Below, one piece after another: positions 45,241-59,342 of a stretch of DNA of 64,000 nt. This DNA is from Sclerotiophoma versabilis (Eukaryota > Ascomycota > Dothideomycetes > Pleosporales > Didymellaceae). The notes beneath the pieces were generated by a model that had not been told where the DNA came from, made no database searches, and was given only the letters and a program-made list of their open reading frames with translations. The translations under genes were made by a program, and so were the position numbers. Location of the stretch: contig JAAROD010000090.1 in assembly GCA_012274445.1 (NCBI GenBank), forward strand, positions 1,116,001 to 1,180,000, written 5' to 3'. How positions within the stretch are numbered: position 1 is the first letter of the stretch; each line of letters starts with the position of its first letter.

Positions 45241-48200
45241 TTCTCTTCTTCTAACCTTTATATTCTTATAAACTAACTCTATAGTTTCTAGAAGTACTAT
45301 ATATTATTACTCTATTAGTAACTATATTAACTATATTAGATAACTTATAATATTATTCTGTTAATGTTATATAAAGAAGAGTTTAGAGTACTTATTATTA
45401 AAGAAGAAGTATAGGAATTGTTATTATATTAGTAGTTAAAAGTGTGTTCTAGTTAAAGTTCTAATTCTAAACTTTAAGCAAATTAACTAAGAGTTAAATT
45501 ACTTAAAATAATAAAAAGCAGAGGTAGACGTAGCTAAGTCTACTACTTTATAAGCTATTCTAGCTATTTATATAAAGAAAGATTATATTTATAAATAAAG
45601 AAAAATATTATAGTATTAGAAAAAATAGTAAGTAGATAAAGCTAGGTAGTATATTAAGAATCTTAAGGTGCTTAAAGCTATTAAGAGTATTAACTAAGAT
45701 ATTACTTAACTAGAGGAAGGCCTAATACCTAGGTCTCTAGCTCTAGATTAGAGTACCTTTATACTATCTGTCTTAGAAGGTAATTCTAATTTTCTTTCTT
45801 TTAATAATACTAAGATAGAAGCTGTTAGTAGTTTATAAGATTTATTACTAGTTTCTATATATTTTCTAAGTTTAGGTAGTCTAACTACTTAACTAGGTAT
45901 TAAGTACCTTCCTTAGTATTCTAATATATTATTATCTTTTTAACTTTCTACTTATTATTACTATTAGCTTAGTAGTAGAAGTCTTTCTAGATTAGTATTC
46001 TTAGGTTAGTAGGTTCTAATAGTAAGATATAGAATACTAGATAGATCTTTATATTTATAGGTAGCTTAAGTTAGTAGTTAACTAGGCTAACTTACTTAGA
46101 AATAAAAAATAGTCTAACCTTAACCTTATCTAGTTTTTTTATTACTCTTTATATTCTAAGATTTTTTATAAGAAGATAGACCTTATCCCCTTCTTTTAGC
46201 TAAGGTGCTGTTTTTTATTTCTAGTTAATATATAAAATAGCTTGTTTCTAAGCTTCTATAATATTTTTAAGTAATTTCTAGTATACTTTCTTTAGTCTAA
46301 CTACTAAAGCTATTACTAATTCTATCTAAATAGAGTAATTAAGAGATTAAGTAAAGAGATTTAGGTGTCTTCTATAGTTTATAAAGAATATTATTATACC
46401 TATTACTTCTAATAACTTATTATTATATATAATCTATACTATAGATAATAGTAAGACCTAGTTATCTTATTCTTAGTTACTATAGATCTAAAGGTATATT
46501 TCTATAGTCTAATTTATTCTTTCTATTTATCTATCTATCTATAGATAATAGACTATAGATAGCTTTTTCTTAGTACCTAATACTATAAGTATTATAGTCT
46601 AATAGTTTAATATAAAAAGCTTATCTCTATTACTAATAATTAACTTAGGTATTCTATAGTAGTAGATAATCTAATTAATAAATACTATAGCTAGCTGCTG
46701 TGTAGTATAGCTGTGTCTAAATAGTATTATTTTAGCGTACTTAGTAAATTAATCTACTATAATAAAGATTAAGTTATAAGTGTATTCTATAATAGAGTTC
46801 TTAGAGAGTAGTAGCTACGTAATAAAATCTATTATAATGTTTATTTATAGTGCTGTAGGTAGCTCTATTACCTATACTTCTCTATACTTAGTATATATAA
46901 TATACTTATTCTATTAGCACTGTACGCAGTTTCTAATAAACTTAGTAACCTTATTCTTTATATTAGAAAACTTATAGTATTACTTAATAAGTTCTATAGT
47001 ATAAGTAATACTAGAGTGTCTGTGTAGCGTATTATTATAATATCTTAAAATAACTTTCTCTTAAAGTTTCTCTAGTACTTACTCTAGAATATATTATTCC
47101 TGCTAAACTTATATTACTAAATTAAGCTACTAAGATAGTTCTAATATTCTATTATTATTAACTCTAAGAATAGTAAACTTATTAATTGTTTTTTTACCTA
47201 TAAGGTTATAGTATTAGCTAAGCACATCTACTCTACTATTTTCTTTTCCTAGCGTGTACAGAATCTTAAACTTATACTAACTAAGTATTTCTAACTAGTA
47301 TACTTACTATTAGTTTAGAACCTTAGTAGTAGTAAAATATACTAAGTTCTTATAATCTATAAAAATAGTAAGTTCTAAGCAGCTTTCTGTGTATACTCTC
47401 TAATATTATAATATATTAATAATAGCTATAAGCGTCTTATTATATATATTATAATATTCTTCTAGTACTATAAATTTTCTTAAGTAGTAGGTAATTAGGT
47501 GCTATTAACTATTCTGTTCTTAAGTAATATATACTTCTAATACTAAATCTAAGGTATCTATCTTAAGGTATATAGGTTTACTACTTCTAAATATAATTAG
47601 TATAGAAAGCTCTATACATACTTACTTAAGTAATTAGAAAGTATCTTCTTATACTTATTTCTACTTATAGAGTATATTCTTCTATATAAGTTTTATAAGT
47701 AGTAAGGCCTTTATAGAGTAGTTCTTAATAAAGTATTAGTTAAAGTTAATAAACTTAAGGAACTTTTAGATTCTCTTAACTATAGTAGGTGTTAGCTAAT
47801 CCTTTATAACCTAGATTTTCTTTTTACTTATCTTAACTCTATATCTTTCTATAATATAGTTAAGAAACTTTACTTCTTCCTTATACTATTTACACTTCTC
47901 TAGCTTTAGCCTAAGGTCTACTATTACTAAGTATTCTAATACTTATTATATATAGACCTTATATTCTTCTAGTATCTTACTATATACTAGAATATTATTA
48001 AGGTATACTACTACTATAATATCTAGGTGTGCTTACAGCATATTATTAATTAGTGCCTAATATACTACTAGTATATTAGTTAGCTTAAATAGTATAACTA
48101 TATACTTATAGTAACTATAATAGGTTCTAAATACTATCTTCTATTCTTTACCTTTTTTTATATATATAATATTATACGCTCTATATAAGTTAAGTATAGT

Positions 48201-50587
48201 AAAGAACTTTACTTCTAATAACTAGTTCTATAACTTAGATATATTAGGTACTAGATAATAATTCTTAATAGTAATATTATTTAACTTCTAGTAGTTAATG
48301 CAAAGCCTTAGCTTACTGTCTTTCTTTAGTATAAATAGAATAGAGAATTCTGCTAGGGATTTAGATTTTCTAATAAATCTTTTTATAAGGTTCTTCTTAA
48401 TATACTTACGTAGTATCTTAAGCTCTTTCTTAGATAACTATTATATAGGCCTAAAGAGTAGTTCTTTCTCTTTCTTAAGTTTAATCTTATAATTCTAAGG
48501 TTAATACTTAGGTAGTGCTTTTATAAATAACTCTTCTTTTAATATCTAGGTATACTGTCTATATATATCTAGTATACTAGAAGGTATACTCTTATTCTTC
48601 TTAACTATTATAGAGAGGCTTTCTTTATCTATATAGTTAACTACTCTATCTTAGCACGTCTTATATTTTAAAAAGATATTATTAATCTTCTTCTTATCTA
48701 CTAGTTACAGCATGCGCTACGTAGGCTTTAATATATTAGTACTGTATTTATATTATTTTAATAAAAGTCTTTTCTATATTTAGTCTATTTCTAGATTATA
48801 CTTTTATAACTAATAAAGTTCTAGTATAATATTATATATAGCCTTTATAAAGACGTCTAGAGTTAGTTTCTTATAGTACCTCTATATCTCTAGAAGAGCT
48901 ACTATTACCTTATATATAATATATAGCTCTTCTACTATTAATTCTCTATTAGCTACTTAGAGTAAATAGGTATATTTCTTTATATATAGTATAAGACCTA
49001 CTTAGTATATTACTATCTAGAATATATAGTTTATCTCTACTCCTAAGTCTAAGAGTGCTAATAATACTACTCTATTTAGCTTAATAGGTAGTCTAATAAG
49101 TAAGCTATCTTTAATAGTATTAAGAGATTACTTAGTAGAGTACTCTTCTAGTGCTTACTTAAAAAAGTCTTCTTATTACTAAATCTATAGATAATCTTAC
49201 TACCTTTATACAGCTTATAGTTTAGGTTAAAGTAATACTACTAGTATAGATTATAGTAAGAGCTATTAATAACTAATTATATATATATAATTACCTAATA
49301 ATTATCTATACCTAAGAAATATAGCTTAAAATATTTATTCTAGAGGTGTATTTTAAATATATTATTCTTATAATTATACTATTATTTTCTATATATAGTG
49401 CTAGGAGTTAGAAACTATCTTTTTTCTAGTTTTTCTAATTTATATATATAATAGGTATTGTATACATATACTATCTATAATAGTTTTCTTTAATTTAGAT
49501 TCTAGTAGTCTAAGGCGTACTCTAGTTATAGGTTTAGAAGTAATACTAGCTTTTTATTAAAGTTAGGCTTATTTCTACTTTAGTTATTTTTTACTTATTA
49601 CTTAAGCTCCTATTATATAGTATAGTTACTAGTACTAAGTTTATTAAAATCGTGTTTCTACTAATCCTGTTAGGATTTACTTAGGTTATTAACCTATTAT
49701 TATCCTACGCGAGTTTAAAGTGCTATTTATAATAGTTTCTTATTAATACTCTTAGTAATCTAATTATAGTTCTTCTAAAAGGTAGTATTATTATCTTAGA
49801 TTTCTAAATATACTAGTTCTATATTTACATACCTGTTAAACTCTTATATATCTAGATTATACTAATTCTCTTTAGTATTAGAAGTATAGATAATACTTCT
49901 ATTTACTTCTTATCTAGCTATATTACATAGTTATTAGAATATTATAGACTACTTATATCTGCGTACTTTTAGTTCTTATTTATATACTTATTCTATCTAT
50001 ACTAATAGTTATCCTATTAGGTCTTATAGGTACTTCTACTATTTATCTAACTCTTAGTATAGTATAAGTGCTTAGCTTTAGATATTCTATATATTCTTAT
50101 TAAATAGTGTAATATAATTATTATTAGATCTAGTCTTAGAGTCTTCTATAAGACATTCTATATTATTAGTAAGAATCTTTTATTTATTACTAGTATCTAT
50201 ATCTCTGCAGGTAAGTATATTAAGTTATTAAACTACTTTATTCTTTAATTAATAATTCTTAGTATAGTAGCCTTACCTGCTATAACTATAATAAGTTTTA
50301 CTAGACTTATTCTTCCTATTACTACTCTTATTTTTCTAGTTCTATTTAGGTTCTAGTTCTTTATTAATATTAGACAGGTCTATAGCCTCTAGTCTGTAGT
50401 AACTGCTACTAGTACTGTTATATACCTAGTGTTTAGTATTTAGCTAGTAGTAATTACCTCTATAGTATTCTTAGTTAAGGTTGTTATACTATAGGTTATG
50501 TAGAGATAGGTAAGTAGTATAAGCTATTACTTACGCTTATAGGTTCTTCTATAATTCCTGTTATAGTTTATATAGCTTAATATTAAT

Positions 50588-50592
50588 ATTAA
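50588..50592. other. Left target-site duplication of the inner element (ATTAA)
   Basis: The 5 bp ATTAA directly before the left LTR are repeated exactly at 57514-57518 after the right LTR. Confidence 0.75.
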
Positions 50593-51080
50593 TATTATAA
50601 TTCTGTGCAGACAAAGCAGCATAGTAATTAAAGTAGCTAACTAGAGCTCTTACCTGTAAGCTAGGGCAGAGCTAGAAAGAATCTCCTTTATATAGTTACG
50701 TAATATACTTATTAATAAGTATAATATACGTAACTTACTTATTAATAAGTATTATATATTATTACTTATTAATAAGCAACGCTATATATCTTATTAGACT
50801 AACTCTAGTTGCTTATTAATAAGCATTATCTCCTAGTAAGTATATAGTTAGTAGAAACACAACCCTTATAGTTTGTATTTAACCTTATTAATTAAGTTTG
50901 TCTTTAGAATCTTAACCTAACTCTTAAGCTAGATAGTCTATTCTATACTACTTATTATTAACCTCTATTATTATAGTATTTTACTAGGCAATAACCTAAC
51001 CTAATCTACTGTGCGCTGTTTATACCTAAGAACTAATAGAATTAGTACTTATAGTCTTTAACTAAAGTATAACTTTAATA
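50593..51080 (+). repeat. 5' LTR of the inner element
   Basis: 488 bp; begins TATTATAATTCTGTGCAG and ends AACTTTAATA, consistent with an original TG..CA altered by RIP. It carries four copies of the palindrome CTTATTAATAAG (50708, 50738, 50765, 50812). Confidence 0.9.
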
Positions 51081-53099
51081 TTTTAAACACTTCTAATATA
51101 AGTAATATATTAGAAGATTATACTACTTCTAGTAACTCTACTAACACGCGCAACTTAGCTGGCCTTAAGGTTACTAAACCTAACTTCTATAATAGAAACT
51201 GTTCTAAGCTTAAGAATTAGCTTCTTTAGTTTAATTTATTCTTTACCTTTTAAGGCGCATCTATTAAGAAAGAAAATAAGGTTAAGCTAGCTGTATTATA
51301 TATATGCAGTAAAGCCTTTAAATAGATTTAGCCCTTTATTTAGAATAAGATAAGTAAGACTACCTTCTTTAAGAATAATATATAGCTTAATAACTTTACA
51401 GAATTTAAAACTAAGATCTAATAGATCTTTAGAGTTATTAATAAACCTATTATAGCTAGACGTAATATCTAGACTATTTAGTAAACTATATTAGTTGCAG
51501 ACTATGCTACTAATTTCTAAGCTATTACTTATAATACTAACTAGAATAACACTACGCTAATAACTATATTTAGGTAGGGTCTAAAGCCTAAGGTTAAGAA
51601 AGAACTTATGCGTACTAGTATAGTAATTAGAAGCCTTAAAGACCTAGAGAATAAAGCTATTAATATTAACACTTATCTCTATAAGCTTTACTTAGAGTAA
51701 GAAAAGAACCTATAAGTATAAGTTATAGGTAATATAAATAACTGCTTATAACTATAAAACTAGTAGTATAATAATAACCTGTACTAAGAAAACTAAGAAG
51801 GACGCAACTACTATTAGTCTAATACTAGTTAACATATCTATAATAATATATAGAGTAGATACTTTAGACTAGAGGCTACAGACCTCTTAAACCTTAATAA
51901 GGGACTGCTACTAGAGTAATAGAATAAGAAAAAGAGTAGTTATAATAAGAATAAGTCTAGTATAACTTATTATAGATATAGTAAGTAAGGCTACTATACT
52001 AAGAATTATTAATTAAAGAATAAGGTAGTTTAATAACTAAACGTACTTACCTATAGAAATATAGATACTAGTAATAAATAGAAAATTCTTACTAATAATA
52101 TAGGATGTCTTATAGAAAACTCTAAGACTAGATCTAATAATAATTATATTATACTATCTAATAAGAATATATAGAATATCTATAGCTAAGCACTTATACT
52201 ATACTAAGAGTTAGATAAATAGTAGAAGCACCTATAGGACCTAACAGGATAACTATTAGAATAAATAGAATAAGTATATAAATAAGAACTAAAAGTACAT
52301 AGGTATAAGTAGTCTATAATATTCTAATAACTATGCAATACTACTAGATAAGAAGTAGATAGAGGTATTACCTACGCCTTTAATACTAAAGAAAGTAAGT
52401 ATAATATAGATATACGTAAATTTAATAAGCGTACTAAAGTAGAATTAGCATATTAAGAATTCTAAGACAATAATAATACCTTTTAAGTAAACTATATATA
52501 GATTACTAAAAGTATTAATAAGAGACTATAATAAATAGCACTCTAAACTTGTGTAGGATAATAATAGGTTAATAACCTTAATAAGTTCTAATAAGATTAG
52601 TAGAAAAATAAGTTTAATAAACTTAGTACTAGTAACTATACTATATAATAGAAGCTTAAGTAATAAGTATAAAATAACTAAAGTAGAAATAAGCTTAACT
52701 TTAATAGAAAGCTAGTATTATATCTAAACCTATAACTAGACTACGCCTTAGACTACTAGAACCTAAATTATAGAAAACTATTATAGATAGTATGCGTATA
52801 CAACACCTGTTACATATATAAATTAGAAAAACTAGAAAAGAAATAGTTTCTAACTTCTAGTACTATATATAGAAAATAATAGTATAACTATAAGAATAAT
52901 ATATATAAAATATACTTCTAGAATAAGTATTCTAAGCTGTATTTTCTAGGTATAGATAATTATTAGGTAATTATATATATATATATAGTTATTAATAGCT
53001 CCTACTATAATCTATATTAGTAGTATTACCTTAACCTAAACTATAAGCTATATAAAGGTAGTAAGATTATCTATAGATTTAGTAATAAGGAGACTTTTT

Positions 53100-56000
53100 T
53101 AGGTAAGCACTAAAAGAGTGCTCTACTAAGTAATCTCTTAACGCTATTAGAGACAGCTTACTTATTAGACTACCTATTAAGTTAAATAGAGTAGTACTAT
53201 TAGTACTCTTAGACTTAGAAGCACAGGTAAACTATATATTCTAGATAGTAATATACTAAGTAGGTCTTATACTATATATAAAGAAATATACCTATTTACT
53301 CTAAGTAGCTAATAGAGAATTAATAGTAGAAGAGCTATATATTATATATAAAGTAATAGCAGCCCTCTTAGAGATATAGAAGCACTATAAGAAATTAACT
53401 CTAGACGTCTTTGCAAAGGCTATATATATTATTATATTAGAACTTTTCTAGTTATAAAAGTATAATCTAGAAATAGACTAGATATAGGAAAGACTTTTAT
53501 TAAGATAATATAAATACAGTACTAATATATTAAAGCCTATACAGCGCGCGCTATAACTAGTAGATAAGAAAGAGATTAATAACGTCTCTTTAATATATAA
53601 GATATGCTAAGATAGAGTAGTTAACTATATAGATAAAGAAAGCCTCTCTATAATAGTTAAGAAGAATAAGAGTATACCTTCTAGTATACTAGATGCGTAT
53701 AGACAGTATACCTAAATATTTAAAGAAAAGTTATCTATAAAAGCACTACCTAGGTATTAACCTTAGGATTATAAGATAAAACTTAAGAAAGAGAAAGAAC
53801 TACTCTTTAGGCCTATATACTAGTTATCTAAGAAAGAGCTTAAGATACTACGTAAGTATATTAAGGAGAACCTTATAAAAGAATTTATTAGAAAATCTAA
53901 ATCTCTAGCAGGATTTGCTATTCTATTTATACTAAAGAAAGATAGTAAGCTAAGACTTTGCATTAACTACTAGAAGTTAAATAATATTACTATTAAGAAT
54001 TATTATCTACTACTTAATATATTAAAGTTACAGAACTAGTTATTAGAAGTAAAGTTCTTTACTATACTTAACTTATGTAGAGTGTACAACCTTATATATA
54101 TAAAGAAAGGTAAAGAATAGAAGATAGTATTTAGAACCTATTATAGTTACTATAAGTATATAGTTATGCTATTTAGGCTAACTAATATACTAGTAGTATA
54201 TTAGGCACTAATTAACAATATACTGCAAGTATACCTAAACATTATAGTAGTAGTATACTTTAATAATATCCTAGTATATAGTAAGATACTAGAAGAATAT
54301 AAGGTCTATGTGTAATAAGTATTAGAATACTTAGTAATAGTAAACTTTAGGCTAAAGCTAGAGAAGTATAAATAGTATAAGAAAGAAGTAAAGTTTCTTA
54401 GCTATGTTATAGGAAGATATAGAGTTAAGATAAGTAAAAAGAAAATCTAGGTTATAAAGGATTAGCTAACATCTACTACTATTAAGAGAATTTAAGAATT
54501 TCTTAGGTTTATTAACTTTAACTAATACTTTATTAAAGACTACTCTATAAAGGCCTTACTACTTATAAGACTTATATAGAAGAATACACTCTTTAAGTAG
54601 AAATAAGTATAAGAGAATACTTTCTAATTACTTAAGCAGGTATATATAGAGCCTTCTATACTAATTATATTTAGAAGTAGTAAACCTACACGCCTTAAAA
54701 TAAATACCTTAGATTTAGTATTAGAAGTATATATTACTTAAGAACAAGATAATTAATAGTACCTAATTACCTACTATTTAAGAAAGTTTATAGCACTAGA
54801 AGAATAATATAATTTATATAATAAAGAGCTTATAGCTATTATTAATATATTATAGTATTAGAGAGTATATGTAGAAAGCTACTTAGAACTTACTATTTAT
54901 ATAGATTATAAGAACTTAGTATATTTTACTACTACTAAGGTTCTAAACTAATAATAAGTACGCTAGTTAGAAATACTTAGTTAGTATAAATTTAAGATTC
55001 TGTACACGCTAGAAAAGGAAAATAGTAAAGTAGATATACTTAGCTAATGCTATATTCTTATAGGTAAAAAGATAATTAATAAGTTTACTATTCTTAGAGT
55101 TAATAAGAATAGAATATTAGGACTATCTTAGCAGCTTAATTTAGTAATATAAGTTTAGTAGAAACAACGCATTCTAGAGCAAGTACTAGAGGAACTTTAA
55201 GAGGAAGTTATCTTAAGATATTATAATAATACGCTATATAAATACTCTAGTATTACTTATACTATAGAACTTATTAAGTAGTACTATAAGTTTTCTAATA
55301 TAAAGAATAAAGTTACTAAGTTTATTAGAAACTACGTATAGTACTAGTAGAATAAGCATAGTATATATACTAAGTATAGAGAAGTATAAGTAATAAAGCT
55401 ACTAACAGCACTATAGATAAACATTATAATAGATCTTGTTACGCAGCTACTACTCTCTAAGAACCCTATTATAGGATACACCTATAACTTAATCTTTATT
55501 ATAGTAGATTAATTTACTAAGTACGCTAAAATAATACTATTTAGATATAGCTATACTGCGTAGCAGCTAGCTATAGTATTTATTAATTAAATTATTTACT
55601 ACTATAGAATACCTAAATTAATTATTAGTAATAGAGATAAGCTTTTTATATTAAACTATTAAACTATAATACTTACTATATTAGGTACTAAGAAAAAGCT
55701 ATCTATAGCCTATTATCTGCAGACAGATAGATAAATAGAAAGAATAAACTAGACTATAGAAACGTACCTTTAGATCTATAGTAACTAGGAATAAGACAAC
55801 TAGGTTTTACTATTACCTATAGCACAGATTATATATAATAATAAATTATTAGAAGTAATAAGTATAATGCTATTCTTTATAAACTATAGAAGATACCTAA
55901 CTCTCTTTACTTAATCTCTTAATTACTCTATTTAGATAGAATTAGTAATAGCTTTAGTAGTTAGACTAAAGAAAGTATACTAGAAATTACTTAAAAACAT

Positions 56001-56460
56001 TACATAAGCTTAGAAACAAGCTATTTTATATATTAACTAGAAATAAAAAACAGTACCTTAGCTAAAGAAGAGAGATAAAGTCTATCTTCTTATAAAAAAT
56101 CTTAGAATATAAAGAGTAATAAAAAAATTAAATAAGGTTAAAGTTAGACTATTTTTTATTTCTAAGTAAATTAGCCTAGTTAACTACTAACTTAAGCTAC
56201 CTAAGAATGCAAAGATCTATCTAGTATTCTATATCTTACTATTAGAACCTACTAACCTAAGAATACTAATCTAGAAAAACTTTTACTACTAAGCTAACAG
56301 TAATAATAAGTAGAAAGTTAAAAAAATAATAATATATTAGAGAACTAAGAAGAGTATTTAATACCTAGTTAAGTAGTTAGGTTACCTAGAATTAGAAAAT
56401 ATATAGAAACCTCTAATATACCTTATAAACTACTACTAATTAGTATAGAGGTACTATAGT
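53100..56460 (+). pseudogene. Inner element pol: protease, reverse transcriptase, RNase H, integrase, chromodomain
   Basis: Read through its stops in one main frame, the region keeps the canonical chromovirus order. The reverse-transcriptase signature is near 53826-54280, RNase H follows, the integrase zinc region and catalytic core lie near 55250-55640, and the chromodomain near 56345-56420. The two catalytic aspartates of the reverse transcriptase are Asn (GAT/GAC to AAT), a further RIP-direction change, and most Trp codons are TAG. Confidence 0.85.
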
Positions 56461-57025
56461 TCGTAACAAACTTCTTAATAAGCCTAAAAGCAGCCTAGGT
56501 TATAGGTAAGGTATATATACCTATTAACACTACTAGATAGTTTATCTCCTTAGTAAGATCTAGTTCTTCTAATTTAGCTATTTTATTTACTATACACAGT
56601 ACCTTTTACTGCATATAATTCTTAGCTTATTTTAGAATCTTTATATTTCGCAATAACTGCGTAATAACAGTTACTAATAAGGTTTTATCTTCTTTTACCT
56701 TCTTTTTATACTCTTTATAAGTACAGTCTAGTAACTCTTATAATATATTAATATAAGGCTTTCTAGCCTTAGTATACTTAGTATATTTTAGACACTTTAT
56801 AGTATTTAGTATAATATAGCACTTATAGCCTTTAAAGAAACAGTAGTTATAGAGAACTTTAGTAGAAGTATTGGCTTAATAAATTTCTAGACTAAGTTAA
56901 AGGTTATAGGTGTAAGAAGATATCTTAATATACTAGTTACTAGATATAGGGACAAGCTCGGCTTTAAATAAACCTAGATCCTAGTTATATAGTTTAAGAA
57001 CAAACCTAAAGAAGAAGAAGAATAG

Positions 57026-57513
57026 TATTATAATCCTGTGCAGACAAAGCAGCATAGTAATTAAAGTAGCTAACTAGAGCTCTTACCTAAAAGCTAGGGC
57101 AGAGCTAGAAAGAATCTTCTTTTTACAGTTACGTAATATACTTATTAATAAGTAAAATATATATAACTTACTTATTAATAAGCATTATATATTATTGCTT
57201 ATTAATAAGCAATACTATATATCTTATTAGACTAACTCTAGTTACTTATTAATAAGTATTATCTCCTAGTAAGTATATAGTTAGTAGGAACATAACCCTT
57301 ATAGTTTATATTTAACCTTATTAATCAAGTTTATCTTTAGAATCTTAACCTAACTCTTAAGCTAGATAGTTTATTCTATACTACTTAGTATTAACCTCCA
57401 TTATTACAGTATTTTACTAGGTAATAACCTAATCTAATTTACTGCGCGCTGTTTATACTTAAGAACTAACAGAATTAGTACTTATAGTCTTTAACTAAAG
57501 TATAACTTTAATA
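57026..57513 (+). repeat. 3' LTR of the inner element
   Basis: 488 bp, the same length as the 5' LTR; differences are mainly C/T and G/A transitions. Palindrome copies lie at 57141, 57171, 57198 and 57245. Followed directly by ATTAA. Confidence 0.9.
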
Positions 57514-58161
57514 ATTAATTACTATATTAACTAAAGAGTTAAAGTTATTAGTAGACGCAGTAGTCTGTATTAATTTCTTCTTAATATATAGCTTTAATTC
57601 TTATTAGAATATTATTATTAATATAGTATTATCCTAGCTAGTGTACGTAGCTAGCTGCTAAAACTTAGTAGTATAGTTAGTAGCTAATATTGTTTACTTA
57701 ATATATTAGATATTATAATATATAATAGTTAGTTTATTATATACTCTAAATACTTAGCGTATCTATTTCTTAAACAGGTTAAAGTCTTTAATCTATACAT
57801 TAATGTTAGTAGATGTTTCTTCTCTATAGTAATATTAGATAAAGAGTTTAATCTACGTAAATACTTAATTCTTTATAAATATAGAGATAAGTATTATATA
57901 TTTCTTCTTAGAGATATACTCTCTCTAGAATATAAAGAAGAGGTTAAATTTAATAAGCTAGTCTTCTAGTTTCTTATAAGTACTATTAAAGGTCTTAGGC
58001 TTAGCTACTAGATATATACTTATAGATATAAAGGTTATTATACTTTTATTTAATTCTTTATCTATATTAAGGTTATTATTAATATAATTATATAACATAT
58101 TAGAGTTACTAGAGGTAGTATAGGATTCTAAAGTAGTACTTATCTTTAGGGGTGTTTAAAG

Positions 58162-58670
58162 TATTAAAGTTATACTTTTAAGTAAAGCTTATAAGTACTA
58201 TTTATATTAGTTCTTAGAGATAAGTACTAGTATAGAAAGGTCTATAAGAGTTAGAGTTATTACCTAGTAAAACACTATAATAATAGAGAGTAATAATAAG
58301 TAGTATATTATAAACTATCTAGCTTAAGAGTTAAGGTTAAGATTCTAAAGACAAACTTAATTTACTAAGTTAAATATAAACTATAAGAGTTATATTTCTA
58401 CTAACTATTTACTAATAAATATTCTATATAGGTTTTAATATTCTAGTATTATTCTAACCTAGTATATTATAGAATATTATAGAATTCTCTAGGATACACA
58501 TAACATATTCTATTATAGCATTCTGCTAAGAAATTAGAATAGGTAGAGTTGCGCGTTATTAGTTTCTATATTACTAACCTTCTTAAAAACTATTAGGCTG
58601 TCTTTAAGTGTTATTAATTCTTCCTTTTCTTATCTTCTACTTATGCTGCTCTTTAAGGTTTATAATACTA
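58162..58670 (-). repeat. 5' LTR of the outer element
   Basis: 509 bp, matching 44742-45240 over the whole length, including the shared middle TTATGCTGCTCTTTAAGGTT. Confidence 0.85.
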
Positions 58671-58776
58671 ATACTCTTTTAGTTAAATATTCTTTAGATT
58701 CTACTTTATAATATTAGGTAAGTACTATACTAAATTAGAAAAGTAGGTATATTTAGGCCTATATACCTTATTTACC

Positions 58777-59320
58777 TATTAAAGTTATACTTTTAAGTAA
58801 AGCTTATAAGCACTGTTTATATTAGTTCTTAGAAATAAGCGCTAGTATAGAAAGGTCTATAAGGGTTAAAGTTATTACCTAGTAAAACACTATAATAATA
58901 GAGAGTAATAATAAGTAGTATAGAGTAGACTATCTAGCCTAAGAGTTAGAGTTAAGATTCTAAAGATAAACTTAATTAACTAAGTAAAATATAAACTATA
59001 AGAGTTATATTTCTACTAACTATATACTATAGAGAATCCTAAGCTTATATATTAAATTATAAGCTCTTTAAGTAGTTCTTACTTTACTTACTATAAGCTA
59101 AGTAAGTCTTATAGATCTACTTATAAATAGGTTATATATATAGTTATCTTATAAATCTACTTATAAGCTAACTTATATAATCTAGTTTTAGGTTAAATAT
59201 TACTAGTCTGCTATAGGTCTTAGTAGTAATACACTAAGTATTACGTAATAATTAGCTACAGTTTAATAGAATTATAACATTACCTTTCTAGGTAATAGCT
59301 ATACCTAAAAAGAAAAGTCT
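58777..59320 (-). repeat. Third LTR, related terminus but different body
   Basis: The first 253 bp (58777-59029) match the terminal module of the other two LTR types, starting TATTAAAGTTATACTTTTAA. The sequence then diverges to a third, unrelated body. It may be a solo LTR of another subfamily or a truncated copy; its right end is uncertain. Confidence 0.6.
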
Positions 59321-59342
59321 AGTAAAGATTATAATAGTTATT

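Larger units (their letters stand above)
50593..57513 (+). mobile_element. Ty3/gypsy LTR retrotransposon (chromodomain type), inner nested element, 6.9 kb
   Basis: Bounded by two 488-bp LTRs (50593-51080 and 57026-57513) and a 5-bp duplication ATTAA. Gag occupies about 51150-52060, with a CCHC knuckle remnant near 51964 (YYRYSK.GYYTKNY; Cys codons now Tyr). Pol runs about 53100-56460: LSKKELKILRKYIKENLIKE and ILFILKKDSKLRLCINY of reverse transcriptase, catalytic box YFNN at 54256-54267, RNase H, integrase (IIGYTYNLIFIIVD.FTKYAK) and a C-terminal chromodomain (YLVK.LGYLELENI.KPL). A purine-rich stretch (GAAGAAGAAGAATAG, 57011-57025) just before the right LTR fits a polypurine tract. Chromodomains target insertion to heterochromatin, which suits its position. 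Stops at Trp/Gln positions make it inactive. Confidence 0.9.
44742..58670 (-). mobile_element. Ty3/gypsy LTR retrotransposon (chromodomain type), outer nested element
   Basis: On the - strand: one LTR at 58162-58670, gag in two parts (about 57519-58150 and 50200-50587), pol from about 49500 down to 45800, the other LTR at 44742-45240. The order is gag with a zinc-knuckle remnant near 50258-50300, protease, reverse transcriptase (LFILKKDSKLRLCINYQKL-like after reading stops as Gln/Trp; catalytic box near 48000 reads YLNN), RNase H, integrase and a chromodomain near 45830-45900 (YLVK.LDYLNLENI). A second element is inserted in gag. Without it the length is about 7.0 kb. No clear target-site duplication was found. 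All frames are destroyed by RIP-type stops. Confidence 0.8.

Noticed and set aside
48298..48492. 64-codon frame in the isochore
   Set aside because: Antisense of the outer element's reverse transcriptase fossil; open by chance.
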